Of a stretch of DNA of 46,575 bases, positions 16,664-25,216 are shown in pieces. The position numbers were made by a program, and so were the translations under genes. Location of the stretch: contig JAIQGF010000023.1 in the NCBI GenBank assembly GCA_020072845.1, positions 1 through 46,575 of the forward strand. Direction: 5' to 3'. This stretch comes from Terriglobia bacterium. Lineage in GTDB: Bacteria; Acidobacteriota; Terriglobia; Terriglobales; Acidobacteriaceae. Each line of letters starts with the position of its first letter. The stretch's first letter is position 1. Under the pieces are notes generated by a model. It made no database searches. It worked only from the letters and a program-made list of their open reading frames with translations, and was not told the DNA's origin.

Positions 16664-17455
16664 TCACTTGTTCTTCCACACCGGCTTGCGCTTCTCCACC
16701 ACCGCGCGCAGGCCTTCGGCGACGTCCTCCAGCGCATAGAGCTGGTTGAGGTAAATGTCCTGCGAATTCTTCATCGCCTCGGCCAGGGGCAGGCCGATGG
16801 AGCTGCCGATCACGCGCTTGGTCATTTCCAGCACCGGCCCGCTGAACTCACCAATGCGCGCCAGCACCTCGTTCACCGTTCTGGAAAGTTCCACCTCGGC
16901 AACCACCTTATTCACGAAGCCCAGCGCCAGTGCGTCTTCGGCGGTCAGAGGATTGCCGGTGAGGATCAGCTCGTAGGTCTTCTTCGGCCCGATCAGGGCG
17001 GGCAGCATGATGGCCGCGAAGGGCGGGAAGACGCCCATCTTCACCTCGGGCTGCGCGAAACGGGCGTTGGTGGTGGCGATGACCATGTCGCCGAACGCGA
17101 CCAGCTCCGAACCGGCGCCGATAGCGGGGCCATTCACCACCACGATGAGCGGCTTGGAAATTTCCCCGATCGCCTGGAAGACGCGGTTGAAGGCATCGAG
17201 GGTCTGGAAAACCCGCTCCGGGCGCGAGTCTTCGACGGAGATCCCGGCGGAGAAGGTCTTCTGCGACGAATCCAGCACGATGCACTTCACGTCGGGGCGG
17301 CTGTTCAGGCTTTCGATCGCAACCGCCAGTTCCGTCATCATCGGCACGGTGAGCACGTTGTAGGGCGGGTAGTTCAGCGTGATGCGCGCGGCGAAGGTGC
17401 TGTGGTCGAACTTGATGAACTTGAATTCCTGCGCGGCACTCGGCGCGGTAGCCAT
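16664..17455 (-). CDS. enoyl-CoA hydratase/isomerase (crotonase), dienoyl-CoA hydratase-like
   Basis: A 263-residue crotonase-fold enzyme. Both catalytic glutamates are present, in GAGSELVAFGD and FAQPEVKMG, and the oxyanion-hole region reads TFSAGISVED. The GVFPPFAAIMLPALIG stretch and NVLTVPMM opening resemble cyclohexadiene-carboxyl-CoA hydratases of anaerobic aromatic degradation more than beta-oxidation hydratases, but no other such genes are nearby, so this is only a suggestion. A strong ribosome site (GGGAGGCAATT) precedes the ATG. It is monocistronic. Confidence 0.85.
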   Translation of the reverse strand: MATAPSAAQEFKFIKFDHSTFAARITLNYPPYNVLTVPMMTELAVAIESLNSRPDVKCIVLDSSQKTFSAGISVEDSRPERVFQTLDAFNRVFQAIGEISKPLIVVVNGPAIGAGSELVAFGDMVIATTNARFAQPEVKMGVFPPFAAIMLPALIGPKKTYELILTGNPLTAEDALALGFVNKVVAEVELSRTVNEVLARIGEFSGPVLEMTKRVIGSSIGLPLAEAMKNSQDIYLNQLYALEDVAEGLRAVVEKRKPVWKNK

Positions 17456-17552
17456 AATTGCCTCCCAAGGTCCCTAAGCCGCGCATTATGTGCCGAAATC
17501 CGGAAGCGGACAAGTGCGGTTGAGTGCCGCATAATGTCCGGCGGCAAGCACT

Positions 17553-17612
17553 GAAGTCGCGAGTCCCGAGCGGCGCAAAGTCAATGCTCGGGACTCGGGA
17601 CTCGGGACTAGA
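17553..17612. repeat. inverted period-7 arrays before rpiB
   Basis: AGTCGCG/AGTCCCG heptads (from about 17554) oppose CTCGGGA units starting at 17587, 17594 and 17601. The second array ends about 10 bp before the rpiB start codon. Confidence 0.8.
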
Positions 17613-17621
17613 ATACTGATT

Positions 17622-18080
17622 ATGAAAATCGCACTCGGCGCCGATCACGCGGGCTTTCCGCTCAAGGAAAAGATCCGGCAGTGGCTCACCGAACAAGGCC
17701 TCCAGGTGGACGACAAGGGCACGCTGTCTCTCGATTCGGTGGACTACCCGGACTACGCGCGCAAGGTCGGCGAAGCGGTCGCGGCCAAGAAGGCGGACCG
17801 CGGCGTGCTGGTGTGTGGCAGCGGGATCGGAATGTCCATCGCGGCCAACAAGGTGCCGGGAGTCAGGGCGGCCAACGCGCATACCGTATATGAGGCGCAG
17901 ATGAGCCGCGAGCATAACGACGCCAACGTGCTCACGCTGGGCGCGCGCGTGCTCACCGACGACGAGGCGCACAGCATTCTCGATATGTGGTTGCGCACCA
18001 AGTTCGCCGGCGGCCGGCATCAGCGGCGGGTGGAGAAGATTGCGCAGATCGAGAAAGAGGAAAGAGTACCGAGTACCTAG
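17622..18080 (+). CDS. rpiB: ribose-5-phosphate isomerase B
   Basis: Interconverts ribose-5-phosphate and ribulose-5-phosphate. Its 152 residues contain MKIALGADHAGFPLKE, the catalytic cysteine in LVCGSGIGMSIAANK, and NDANVLTLGARVL. The C-terminus FAGGRHQRRVEKI is characteristic. Proximity to glyA is a common bacterial arrangement. The stop codon lies inside an AGTACCG period-7 array. The identification is firm. Confidence 0.95.
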   Translation: MKIALGADHAGFPLKEKIRQWLTEQGLQVDDKGTLSLDSVDYPDYARKVGEAVAAKKADRGVLVCGSGIGMSIAANKVPGVRAANAHTVYEAQMSREHNDANVLTLGARVLTDDEAHSILDMWLRTKFAGGRHQRRVEKIAQIEKEERVPST

Positions 18081-18092
18081 TACCGAGTTGCG
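18065..18092. repeat. period-7 array spanning the rpiB stop codon
   Basis: AGTACCG (18065), AGTACCT (18072), AGTACCG (18079) and AGTTGCG (18086) are in exact register. The rpiB stop TAG (18078-18080) is part of the array, so the last few codons are array sequence. Confidence 0.85.
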
Positions 18093-18103
18093 GAGAGTGC
18101 AGG

Positions 18104-18607
18104 TTGCGTTTCGTGCGCACAGCCGCGTGGTTGATCGTGCTGATCGCCGTTGCAGCCGCCGGGCAGACGCCGCGGGATCGCAAGGCCATTGCCCACACCA
18201 AAGCGCTCCTGGTCTCACAGATCGACCCGAAGCTGCCGGCCATTCCGTTTGAGCGCTGGTTGATCAAACAGGCCGGCGAAGGCGCCGAGATCAGTTGGGA
18301 AGTGAACGATTGCGGCGAGCAGACGGGCACACCCGAGGATCGTGACAGCGATTTCCCGCTGTGCGTGGAAGCCGAGGCGCACCTGCGCGACAAGCGCGTG
18401 ATTGTCGTCTGCATTGCCGTGGGCACTTACCAGCGCGGCATAGCCGGCAAGCCCGTGACCTGGTGGATCACCGTCGGACACGATCCCTACTCCGACCCGC
18501 CGCTGAAGACGTTGAGCGACGTACCGCTGCGCCTGATCCAAACCCACGGTGTGCCTCCACCCCCTCCCATCCGCGACCTGCCCATCGCTAAGCCGCCCGG
18601 CAAGTGA
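18104..18607 (+). CDS. small exported protein of unknown function
   Basis: A 167-residue protein that I do not recognise. A TTG start at 18104 follows a GGAGAG ribosome site and gives a signal peptide (MRFVRTAAWLIVLIAVAAAG) with cleavage before QTP. The mature part has two cysteines (ND-C-GEQ, PL-C-VEAE), a WWITVGHDPYSDPPLK stretch and a proline-rich tail PPPPPIRDLPIAKPPGK. The framing by rpiB, the GNAT gene (7 bp downstream) and glyA suggests co-transcription but not function. Longer open frames starting near 17987 overlap rpiB and are unlikely. Confidence 0.7.
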   Translation: MRFVRTAAWLIVLIAVAAAGQTPRDRKAIAHTKALLVSQIDPKLPAIPFERWLIKQAGEGAEISWEVNDCGEQTGTPEDRDSDFPLCVEAEAHLRDKRVIVVCIAVGTYQRGIAGKPVTWWITVGHDPYSDPPLKTLSDVPLRLIQTHGVPPPPPIRDLPIAKPPGK

Positions 18608-18613
18608 GGTGTT

Positions 18614-19087
18614 ATGGGGACGTCACAAGTGACACCGCAATTCCACGAGTATCGTAACGGCGAGTACGTGATCAGCACCGATCCTCGCCGCCTGGACTTC
18701 AACGCCATTCACAAATTCCTCGCGAACTGGCCGGGGTGGGAGACGGATGGCATTCCGCGCGCGACGCTGGAGCGCGCCCTCGCAAATTCCCTGTGTTTCG
18801 GCGTGTACGAGGGCGAGCGGCAGATCGGCTTTGCGCGCGTCGTCACCGATTACGCGACGTTCGCATTCATTCTCGACGACTACATCGAGGAGAGCCACCG
18901 CGGCCGCGGCCTGGGCAAATGGCTGATGCAGACCATCCAGCAGCATCCCGATTTACACGGACTCCGGCGCTGGATGCTGTACACCCACGACCAGCGTATC
19001 TATGCCAAGGTCGGCTTCAAAGCGCTCGCCGACCCGGCGACCTACATGGAGATCTTCGATCCGGGAATGTATAAGCGCGGTGTGTGA
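18614..19087 (+). CDS. GNAT family N-acetyltransferase
   Basis: A 157-residue acetyl-CoA-dependent acetyltransferase. Motif A is visible as DDYIEESHRGRGLGKWLMQTI, with the R-G-R-G-L-G pyrophosphate-binding loop. The C-terminal YAKVGFKAL is the usual GNAT beta-bulge end. A TGAGGTG ribosome site precedes the ATG. The substrate is unknown; small soluble GNATs often act on amino groups of metabolites. Confidence 0.85.
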   Translation: MGTSQVTPQFHEYRNGEYVISTDPRRLDFNAIHKFLANWPGWETDGIPRATLERALANSLCFGVYEGERQIGFARVVTDYATFAFILDDYIEESHRGRGLGKWLMQTIQQHPDLHGLRRWMLYTHDQRIYAKVGFKALADPATYMEIFDPGMYKRGV

Positions 19088-19183
19088 GTACCGGTTAGGC
19101 TTTGTTCTTCCCGGCAACTGTGTTTTCATTGGATACCACCGCAGGCGGGAGTATCCTTTACCGTCTTCCGATTCGCCGTCGCG

Positions 19184-19213
19184 GCTGAGAGCTGACGGCT
19201 GATAGCTGAGAGC
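19184..19213. repeat. period-7 array, unit GCTGANR, before glyA
   Basis: GCTGAGA, GCTGACG, GCTGATA and GCTGAGA in register, ending a few bases before the glyA start. It is the same unit as at 467-501 and 15026-15434. Confidence 0.85.
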
Positions 19214-19218
19214 TTCCT

Positions 19219-20529
19219 ATGAACAACCGCATGTCGCGCCCTCTTTATGAAGTTGATCCCGACGTCGCCACCGCCGTCTACAACGAGGAGCGCCGCCAGC
19301 ACGAAGGCCTGGAGTTGATCGCCAGCGAGAACTTCGTCAGCGAGGCCGTGCTCGAAGCCATGGGTTCGGTGTTCACCAACAAGTACGCCGAAGGCTATCC
19401 CGGCAAGCGCTACTACGGCGGGTGCGAGTTCACCGACGTGGTGGAAACCCTGGCCCGCGAGCGCGCCAAGCAGTTGTTCGGCGCCGAGCATGCCAACGTG
19501 CAACCGCACTCCGGCTCGTCGGCAAACATGGAGGCCTACTCCGCGGTCATTCAGCCGGGAGACGTGGTCTTCGGGCTGAACCTGGCGCACGGCGGCCACC
19601 TCACGCACGGGCATCACCTGAATTTCTCCGGCAAGACCTACAAGATCGTGCCCTACGGCGTGACCAAGGAAACGGAAACCATTGACTACGACGACCTGGA
19701 GAAGATGGCGGAGCGCGAGCGGCCGAAGCTGATTATCGGCGGCGGCTCGGCGTACCCGCGGATCATTGATTTCGTCCGCATGCGCCAGATCGCCGACAAA
19801 GTCGGGGCGCTTTACCTGGTGGACATGGCGCACTTCGCCGGTCTGGTGGCGGGCGGCGTGCACCCGTCGCCAGTGCCGCACGCGCAAATCGTCACTTCCA
19901 CCACCCACAAGACGCTGCGCGGGCCGCGCGCAGGCATGATCCTGTGCCAAAAGATGGCGCAGGTGGGCGACAAGCAGGTGGACCTGGCCGCCGCCATTGA
20001 TAAGACCGTCTTCCCCGGCGACCAGGGCGGTCCGCTGGTGCACATGGTGGCCGCCAAGGCGGTCTGCTTCCACGAAGCCATGCAGCCGGAGTTCAAGGAC
20101 TACGCGCGGCAGATCGTGGTCAACGCCAAGGTATTGGCGGAAACGCTGGCCGGCGAAGGAATCCGCATCATCTCCGGCGGCACCGACACCCACCTGATGC
20201 TGGTGGATGTCTTCAGCAAGGGCATGCTGGGCAGCGAGGCGGAAAAAGCGCTGGGCGAAGCCGGCATCACGGTGAACAAGAACGCCATCCCGTTCGACAC
20301 CAACCCGCCGATGAAGCCGAGCGGCATCCGCATCGGCACGCCGGCGCTGACCACGCGCGGCATGAAGGAAAACGAGATGCGCCAGATCGGACGCTGGATC
20401 GCGCAGGCGCTCAACAGCCGCACCGACGCGCAGGTGCTGGGCAAGATCAAGCGCGAGGTGCTGGCGATGTGCGAGACGTTCCCGCTGTATCCCGAGCGGC
20501 GGGCGCGGGCCATGGCGGGAACACACTAG
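19219..20529 (+). CDS. glyA: serine hydroxymethyltransferase
   Basis: PLP enzyme interconverting serine and glycine with tetrahydrofolate, the main entry of one-carbon units. Its 436 residues show [39 protein letters not shown] and the PLP lysine in [14 protein letters not shown]. The C-terminal [13 protein letters not shown] is complete. It is followed 41 bp later by a glycosyltransferase. Identification is firm. Confidence 0.97.
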   Translation: MNNRMSRPLYEVDPDVATAVYNEERRQHEGLELIASENFVSEAVLEAMGSVFTNKYAEGYPGKRYYGGCEFTDVVETLARERAKQLFGAEHANVQPHSGSSANMEAYSAVIQPGDVVFGLNLAHGGHLTHGHHLNFSGKTYKIVPYGVTKETETIDYDDLEKMAERERPKLIIGGGSAYPRIIDFVRMRQIADKVGALYLVDMAHFAGLVAGGVHPSPVPHAQIVTSTTHKTLRGPRAGMILCQKMAQVGDKQVDLAAAIDKTVFPGDQGGPLVHMVAAKAVCFHEAMQPEFKDYARQIVVNAKVLAETLAGEGIRIISGGTDTHLMLVDVFSKGMLGSEAEKALGEAGITVNKNAIPFDTNPPMKPSGIRIGTPALTTRGMKENEMRQIGRWIAQALNSRTDAQVLGKIKREVLAMCETFPLYPERRARAMAGTH

Positions 20530-20548
20530 TTTCGAGTTTCAGTTTCAG
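20528..20548. repeat. short period-7 array at the glyA stop
   Basis: AGTTTCG, AGTTTCA and GTTTCAG start within the glyA stop codon and continue for about 20 bp. Confidence 0.55.
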
Positions 20549-20570
20549 CACTCCGCGCTACACTATCCGC

Positions 20571-21740
20571 GTGCGCGTGGGAATTGATATTCGGCCGATT
20601 CACGACTTCGGCGTCGGCACCTACATCCGCAATGTGGTGCGGGCGCTGGGGCGCCTCGACCAGGCCAGCGATTACTTCCTGATCGGCGGGCGCGACCGGG
20701 TGCGCGAAATCGGCAAGCTCCCGCCGAACTTCCGCATCGTCCCGTTTTCGGTAGACGAACATTCGCCGCGCAGTTATCTCGCATTCGCCCAGGTGTTGCG
20801 CCATTACCAGTGCCACCTGGTGCACATCCCGCACCTGTTCTGGACGCCACTGTACCTGCCCTGCCCGTACGTGATCACCGTACACGACCTGCTGGATTTC
20901 ATGTACCGGACGCACAACGGCTCGGGAATTCGCCGGGCGGCAAATCGCTACCTGACGCATCGCGTGCTTAGCCGCGCCGCGCGCATCCTGGCCGTCTCGC
21001 AATTCACCAAGATGGATATCCAGCGGCTGTTCAATATCCCCGAGAGCCAGATCGAGGTGGTGTACAACGCGATTGACGAGCGCTTTCGGGTGGGCCACGC
21101 CACCGACGCCGACCGCGAGCTGATCGCCGAACGCTACCAGTGCAATTACCCGTTCATCCTGTACGCGGGCCGGATCAGCCCGCACAAGAACGTGGTGCGA
21201 ATCATCGAGGCGTTTTCCGCGCTCAAGGCGGAGCTGGAGAAGGAAGGAAAATTCCCTGACCTGAAGCTGATCATCATCGGCGACGAGGTTTCCCGCCATC
21301 CCGACCTGCGGCGCACGGTGATCAAGAGCGGCGTGCAGAATGACGTGCGCTTCCTCGGGTTCGTGCCCATCGAGGTGCTGCGGATTTTCTACGATGTGGC
21401 CAAGGTGTTCGTGTTTCCATCCCTCTACGAAGGGTTCGGGCTGCCGCCGCTGGAGGCGATGGCGCACGGCACGCCGGTGGTGACCTCCAATACTTCGTCG
21501 CTGCCCGAGGTGGTGGGCAACGCGGCCGTGCTGGTGAACCCGGAAAATGTCTTCGAAATCATGCATTCGCTGCACAAGGTCCTGGTGGACCAGCCGCTGC
21601 GGGAGAAGCTGAAGCAGAGAGGCTACGAGCAGGTCGAGCGCTTCTCGTGGGAAACTTCGGTGCAGCGCATCCTGAACGTGTACCGCGAGGTGGCGGGCGA
21701 GCCGGCGGCAACACCGGTGGAAACCGTAAGCAAGCTTTAG
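20571..21740 (+). CDS. glycosyltransferase family 4
   Basis: A 389-residue GT-B retaining glycosyltransferase of the GT4 type, probably transferring a sugar from a nucleotide donor during envelope polysaccharide assembly. The N-terminal domain begins [20 protein letters not shown] (glycine-rich acceptor loop). The C-terminal donor site is [19 protein letters not shown], with the EX7E motif, followed by [16 protein letters not shown]. The GTG at 20571 is the likely start; upstream frame sequence overlaps glyA. Donor and acceptor are unknown. Confidence 0.88.
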   Translation: MRVGIDIRPIHDFGVGTYIRNVVRALGRLDQASDYFLIGGRDRVREIGKLPPNFRIVPFSVDEHSPRSYLAFAQVLRHYQCHLVHIPHLFWTPLYLPCPYVITVHDLLDFMYRTHNGSGIRRAANRYLTHRVLSRAARILAVSQFTKMDIQRLFNIPESQIEVVYNAIDERFRVGHATDADRELIAERYQCNYPFILYAGRISPHKNVVRIIEAFSALKAELEKEGKFPDLKLIIIGDEVSRHPDLRRTVIKSGVQNDVRFLGFVPIEVLRIFYDVAKVFVFPSLYEGFGLPPLEAMAHGTPVVTSNTSSLPEVVGNAAVLVNPENVFEIMHSLHKVLVDQPLREKLKQRGYEQVERFSWETSVQRILNVYREVAGEPAATPVETVSKL

Positions 21741-21801
21741 GCTCCAGGCTGCGAAGGCGCCTCCACATTTACCGGAAAACAATAAAACAACCAATTGAGC
21801 A

Positions 21802-21834
21802 ACCGCCCACGTCTAATCACTTGATGTGGGCGGT
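21802..21834. other. 9-bp hairpin in the GT4-radical SAM gap
   Basis: ACCGCCCAC (21802-21810) pairs with GTGGGCGGT (21826-21834). No T-tract follows on the plus strand; the minus-strand reading is followed by T-rich sequence. It may end transcription of the GT4 gene or be an extragenic palindrome. The rest of 21741-21937 shows no gene. Confidence 0.45.
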
Positions 21835-21937
21835 GGTGTGCGTGCTGGTCTGCTTGCGCACTGTTTCGCCGAATCATCCTCGGCTACAATCTTCAGTACC
21901 CTAACCGGTCTCCCGCGAAGCCAGGAGAAATGCAAGC

Positions 21938-23044
21938 ATGAAAAAGAAAAGCAGCCTGCGGGCCATACACCTCTTGAAAGGCTGGGGGGGAATCCTGGCC
22001 GGCCGCTCGCCCCTGATGTCCATCGAGATCACGCGCGAGTGCCCCCTGAGCTGCCCCGGCTGTTATGCCTACGGCGATGACCACCTCGGCGGCGAGAAGA
22101 GCCTGCGCGACCTCAGCGACTTCAAGGGCGACGAACTGGTGGAACGGGTGGTGGACCTGATCCGCCGCTACCGGCCGCTGCACGTCTCGCTGGTGGGCGG
22201 AGAGCCCATGATGCGCCACCGCGAACTGGAAACCATGATCCCGCGCATCACCGCGCTGGGGACTTTCGCCATGCTGGTGACCAGCGCCGTCATCCCTATC
22301 CCAAAGCACTGGATGAAGTTCAAGGATTTTCGCGTCACGATCTCCATCGACGGTCTTCCCGAGCATCACGACGTCCGCCGCAAGCCCGCCACCTACGAAC
22401 GCATCCTGCGCAACATCGAGGGCTGTGAAGTCAACGTGCACTGGACCCTGACGCGCCCCATGCTGGAGCGCGACGGTTACCTGGAAGAGTACATACGCTT
22501 CTGGAGCGAGCGCCCGGAGGTGAACTTCATCTGGGTGAGCACGTATTCGCCGCAGCGGGACGAGGACTCGGCAGAGATGCTCAGGCCGGAACATTACGAG
22601 CGGCTCATCCGCGAGACTCCAGACCTGCGGCGCCGCTATCCGAAGTTCCTTTTCAACCAGGAGATTGCGCGCACCCTGCTGGCGCCTCCGCGCGACCCGG
22701 ATGACTGCATCTTTTCCAAGATGTCGGTGAACTACACCGCCGACATGCGCACGCGCGTGGAGCCGTGCATCTTTGGCGGCGATCCGGACTGCAGCCGGTG
22801 CGGATGCGCCATCAGTTCGGCGCTCCACTGGATCGGCCACCGCAAGCTAGCCGGCCCGCTCACGGTCGGCCACCTGGTGCGTGGGTCGGTCCGTGTGGGC
22901 AAGTTTGCCGCAAACTTCCGCCCCGGCGTTCGCGAGGCGCTCCGCTGGGAGCGCGACCTGGCCACAGCCGCTTTGCGCCAGGACAACCTGATCCAGATCA
23001 CTCCACCGGATCACGAGCAAGAGAATGCGGCCGCGGGTGACTAG
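21938..23044 (+). CDS. radical SAM protein with C-terminal cysteine cluster
   Basis: A 368-residue S-adenosylmethionine radical enzyme. The 4Fe-4S motif CPLSCPGC (C35, C39, C42) is followed by a SAM-binding VGGEPMM. The C-terminal region has CIFGGDPDCSRCGC, a SPASM-like second cysteine cluster suggesting an auxiliary Fe-S centre. An AGGAGA ribosome site precedes the ATG. I cannot assign a substrate. The downstream Crp-type regulator starts about 240 bp later behind its own regulatory region. Confidence 0.85.
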   Translation: MKKKSSLRAIHLLKGWGGILAGRSPLMSIEITRECPLSCPGCYAYGDDHLGGEKSLRDLSDFKGDELVERVVDLIRRYRPLHVSLVGGEPMMRHRELETMIPRITALGTFAMLVTSAVIPIPKHWMKFKDFRVTISIDGLPEHHDVRRKPATYERILRNIEGCEVNVHWTLTRPMLERDGYLEEYIRFWSERPEVNFIWVSTYSPQRDEDSAEMLRPEHYERLIRETPDLRRRYPKFLFNQEIARTLLAPPRDPDDCIFSKMSVNYTADMRTRVEPCIFGGDPDCSRCGCAISSALHWIGHRKLAGPLTVGHLVRGSVRVGKFAANFRPGVREALRWERDLATAALRQDNLIQITPPDHEQENAAAGD

Positions 23045-23087
23045 GTGATGCGCCCGGGATTACCCCGCCGACGAGCGCACTGCTCCG

Positions 23088-23103
23088 TGTGACGTACATC
23101 ACT
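23088..23103. promoter_or_regulatory. CRP/Fnr-type operator upstream of the Crp gene
   Basis: The palindrome TGTGACGTACATCACT has the TGTGA-N6-TCACT form of a CRP-family site and lies about 180 bp upstream of the regulator start. The regulator's recognition helix contains the R-E-x-x-x-R set that in CRP reads TGTGA, so autoregulation or control of the neighbours is likely. Confidence 0.6.
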
Positions 23104-23284
23104 AATTTCTGTAACATTTGCCTCGTTTTTTCCGGCCGTTCGGAGTAGTCTTGGCCACCCGAACCCCGGCACGATCCGACGTTCGATCTTGCCCTGCGTC
23201 AGACCTGTGCCGGAACCATCGCTGATATGGGGTTGAGCCAGCATGACTTCGAGGTTGTGCGGCGCAGCCCTATGGAGGGTGTCT

Positions 23285-24115
23285 ATGGCTACTTCGCGCG
23301 ACCATGCAGCCAGCCGGCGTGCACGCCAGGCTGAGCCCACGACAGCCACGGTATTCGGCGTCTTGACTCAAAGCATTGCCAACGAGCTGGAAGCGATCAG
23401 TTTTCCCATCCATTACCCGGATGCCGCCAAGCTGTTTACCGAAGGGGAGCCGGCGCGTGGCATCTTCATTCTCCAGAGCGGCCGGGTCAAGCTCTACTTC
23501 ACCTCGGTTGACGGCAGGACCCTGATCTTACGAATGGCCAAGGCGGGCGACGTGCTCGGTCTTCCCGGAACACTTTCCGGAAGACAGTACGAATTGACGG
23601 CCGAGACCATGGGCCCTTGCCAACTGGCTTTCATCAAGCGGGATCCCTTCTTGCGTTTAATGAACAATTGCCGGGAGATCAGCATGGGAGTTGCCCGGCA
23701 GCTCACCTCCAGTTACATCAGCGCCTGTCACGAGATCCGTTGTCTGGGCCTGTCGCAATCTTCCGGTGAAAAATTGGCCCTGTTGCTGTTGGATTGGCCG
23801 ATGAGCGCCGGTGACACGGCCTCGCGGATCAAGTTTGCCTTCCGGCACGAAGAGGTGGCGCAGATGATCGGGATTTCGCGCGAAACCGTCAGCCGCCTTT
23901 TCGTCGAGTTCAAGAAAAGAAAGCTCGCGGAGTTGGATGGGTCCACGCTCTACATCCGCGACCGGCAACTCCTGCAATTGATTGCCGACGGCAAGACTCT
24001 GATCTCGCCCTTCATGGGCCGTCGTTCCGACGCCGCAGAAAAATCCCACCCTTCGCCGGAGCCAAGGGTGGGCGACGGTGATTCAGGCAGCCATTTCTAT
24101 CCCGATGGCGTGTAA
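23285..24115 (+). CDS. Crp/Fnr family transcriptional regulator
   Basis: A 276-residue regulator. An N-terminal cyclic-nucleotide-type beta-roll (about residues 40-120, with EGEPARGIFILQSGRVKLY and GDVLGLPG) is followed by the dimer helix and a winged HTH (about 185-225; FRHEEVAQMIGISRETVSRL). R199, E200 and R204 match CRP's DNA-contact residues. The CRP cAMP contacts (Glu72 and the Arg-Ser pair) are not conserved and no N-terminal Fnr cysteines are seen, so its signal is unlikely to be cAMP or a 4Fe-4S cluster. Start fixed by GGAGGGTGTCTATG. A C-terminal tail of about 45 residues contains a 9-bp hairpin at DNA level (about 24050-24077). Confidence 0.9.
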   Translation: MATSRDHAASRRARQAEPTTATVFGVLTQSIANELEAISFPIHYPDAAKLFTEGEPARGIFILQSGRVKLYFTSVDGRTLILRMAKAGDVLGLPGTLSGRQYELTAETMGPCQLAFIKRDPFLRLMNNCREISMGVARQLTSSYISACHEIRCLGLSQSSGEKLALLLLDWPMSAGDTASRIKFAFRHEEVAQMIGISRETVSRLFVEFKKRKLAELDGSTLYIRDRQLLQLIADGKTLISPFMGRRSDAAEKSHPSPEPRVGDGDSGSHFYPDGV

Positions 24116-24151
24116 ACGTTTAGCGCGAAACGACGGCGCGCCGATCGCAGT

Positions 24152-24457
24152 TCATTGTGCGCTTCGGATGGGAGTCGCGGCGTCCTCTCCAACCACCGTG
24201 GTCCACTCCCGGACCCTCCATCGCTTCACCACGCCGCTGGTCACATAAGGATCAGCCCGGGCAAACTTCTCCGCGACCTCGGGCGAGTCGCCCTTGAACA
24301 GCAGCACGGCGCCGTCCACCGGATTGGCCAGCGCGCCTCCCAGGACAAGTTCACCGCGCTCGCTTGCCTTCCATGCCTTGTCGAGGTGCGCATCGCGAAA
24401 TTCCGCGCGCCTGGAAACGTAGTCCTCACCCACCTCGTAAAACAACAAGTAGTGCAT
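24152..24457 (-). CDS. YciI family protein
   Basis: A 101-residue single-domain protein with the ferredoxin-like YciI fold: MHYLLFYEVGEDYVSRRAEF at the start, RDAHLDKA, and FARADPYVTSGVV, where the His and Asp of the family's putative active site lie. No function can be inferred; YciI domains occur in dehalogenation, aromatic catabolism and stress contexts. Confidence 0.82.
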   Translation of the reverse strand: MHYLLFYEVGEDYVSRRAEFRDAHLDKAWKASERGELVLGGALANPVDGAVLLFKGDSPEVAEKFARADPYVTSGVVKRWRVREWTTVVGEDAATPIRSAQ

Positions 24458-24553
24458 TGCAGTGCCTCGATCCTTTTACGTCTGCGGTTTGGCAACTCCG
24501 ATTGTCATTCTCCGTCAGATGATTCTCTGGGTGCGTCCAAAGGCTAAATGAAA

Positions 24554-24584
24554 GCCCTCCACCTCGTGTCGCGAAGTGGAGGGC
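24554..24584 (-). terminator. hairpin with T-rich tail (minus strand)
   Basis: GCCCTCCAC (24554-24562) pairs with GTGGAGGGC (24576-24584). On the minus strand the stem is followed by TTTCATTT, a plausible intrinsic terminator for transcription leaving the island toward yciI. Confidence 0.55.
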
Positions 24585-24600
24585 ACAGTGGCAGCCGGAC

Positions 24601-24859
24601 CTGTAAGTTGAATTATATAACGCCAATCTGGCCCAAGTTATTGTCGGACCGGAAGATAGTGTCCAAACACCGCGATTTCAGCGGCTTGTGGAGATTCTGC
24701 TCAGTCTCGCCATTGCCCTCCAGTCCGCCTGGAACCTTACAAACCGGACACTAAATGGACACCAAAGTCCCTCACCAAAAACTCCAAGCAACAGTATTTC
24801 CCAGTACCAATCCGGCGAAACTTCCTCCAATCCGACTTCGGAGGCGTGATGACGCACGA
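24601..24859. other. gene-poor junction, possible mobile-element remnant
   Basis: No gene is convincing. TAGTGTCC (24657-24664) and GGACACTA (24746-24753) are inverted copies, and GGACACTAA recurs in direct orientation at 28944-28952. A plus-strand frame through 24690-24850 reads PPVRLEPYKPDTKWTPKSL and resembles, to my eye, the decayed tail of a tyrosine recombinase; this is weak. Composition is visibly less GC-rich than upstream. Confidence 0.35.
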
Positions 24860-25156
24860 TCAGCGCGTTTGGGCGATAACTGCTACGTCGAGCTTCGAAT
24901 AAAGATTCACGCCGCTGGTCCCATACTTGCCGCGGAATTTCTCGACCGCGGACTTCACCTGCGTGGCGTCAGTGACAGCAAAAACCTTAAGTTGACTCTG
25001 TGCACCCCCAGCATCAATCCGAATTGAGGGGTTCTTGAGCACGTTCTTGTACCACTGTGTGTCCGATCCCTTCACCGGCAAGAGGTACAGCTTCCCGTCA
25101 TCCCACACGAACCAGATTGGCAGTGAGATGGTGCGTCCTGACTTTCTGCCGGTCAC
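24860..25156 (-). CDS. nitroreductase-like / DUF2255-like small protein
   Basis: A 98-residue split-barrel-like protein: TGRKSGRTISLPIWFVWDDG, KLYLLPVKGSDTQWYKN and KFRGKYG are the recognisable pieces of deazaflavin-dependent nitroreductase-type and DUF2255 proteins. The start is uncertain. GTG at 25156 is the first standard codon, but homologous-looking residues (RYRGDREITITV) continue upstream in frame back to the previous gene's stop, after an AGAGGAG stretch. The gene may be N-terminally eroded or use a rare start. It is last in the island operon. Confidence 0.65.
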   Translation of the reverse strand: MTGRKSGRTISLPIWFVWDDGKLYLLPVKGSDTQWYKNVLKNPSIRIDAGGAQSQLKVFAVTDATQVKSAVEKFRGKYGTSGVNLYSKLDVAVIAQTR

Positions 25157-25216
25157 GGTAATCGTGATTTCGCGATCTCCTCTGTACCTAACTCTTAGCT
25201 TGATAGCCCCCGGCTT

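Noticed and set aside
19088-19218. Glycine or THF riboswitch in front of glyA
   Set aside because: Only a period-7 array and nondescript sequence are seen; no conserved aptamer core.
24050-24077. Intrinsic terminator inside the Crp gene
   Set aside because: The 9-bp stem (CCCACCCTT/AAGGGTGGG) lies before the stop codon and has no T-tract.
23285-24115. Oxygen-sensing Fnr
   Set aside because: The N-terminal cysteine cluster required to hold a 4Fe-4S cluster is absent.
24548-24754. 68-residue plus-strand frame in the island junction
   Set aside because: No ribosome site or recognisable sequence; it begins in a terminator-like hairpin and ends in the inverted GGACACTA repeat.
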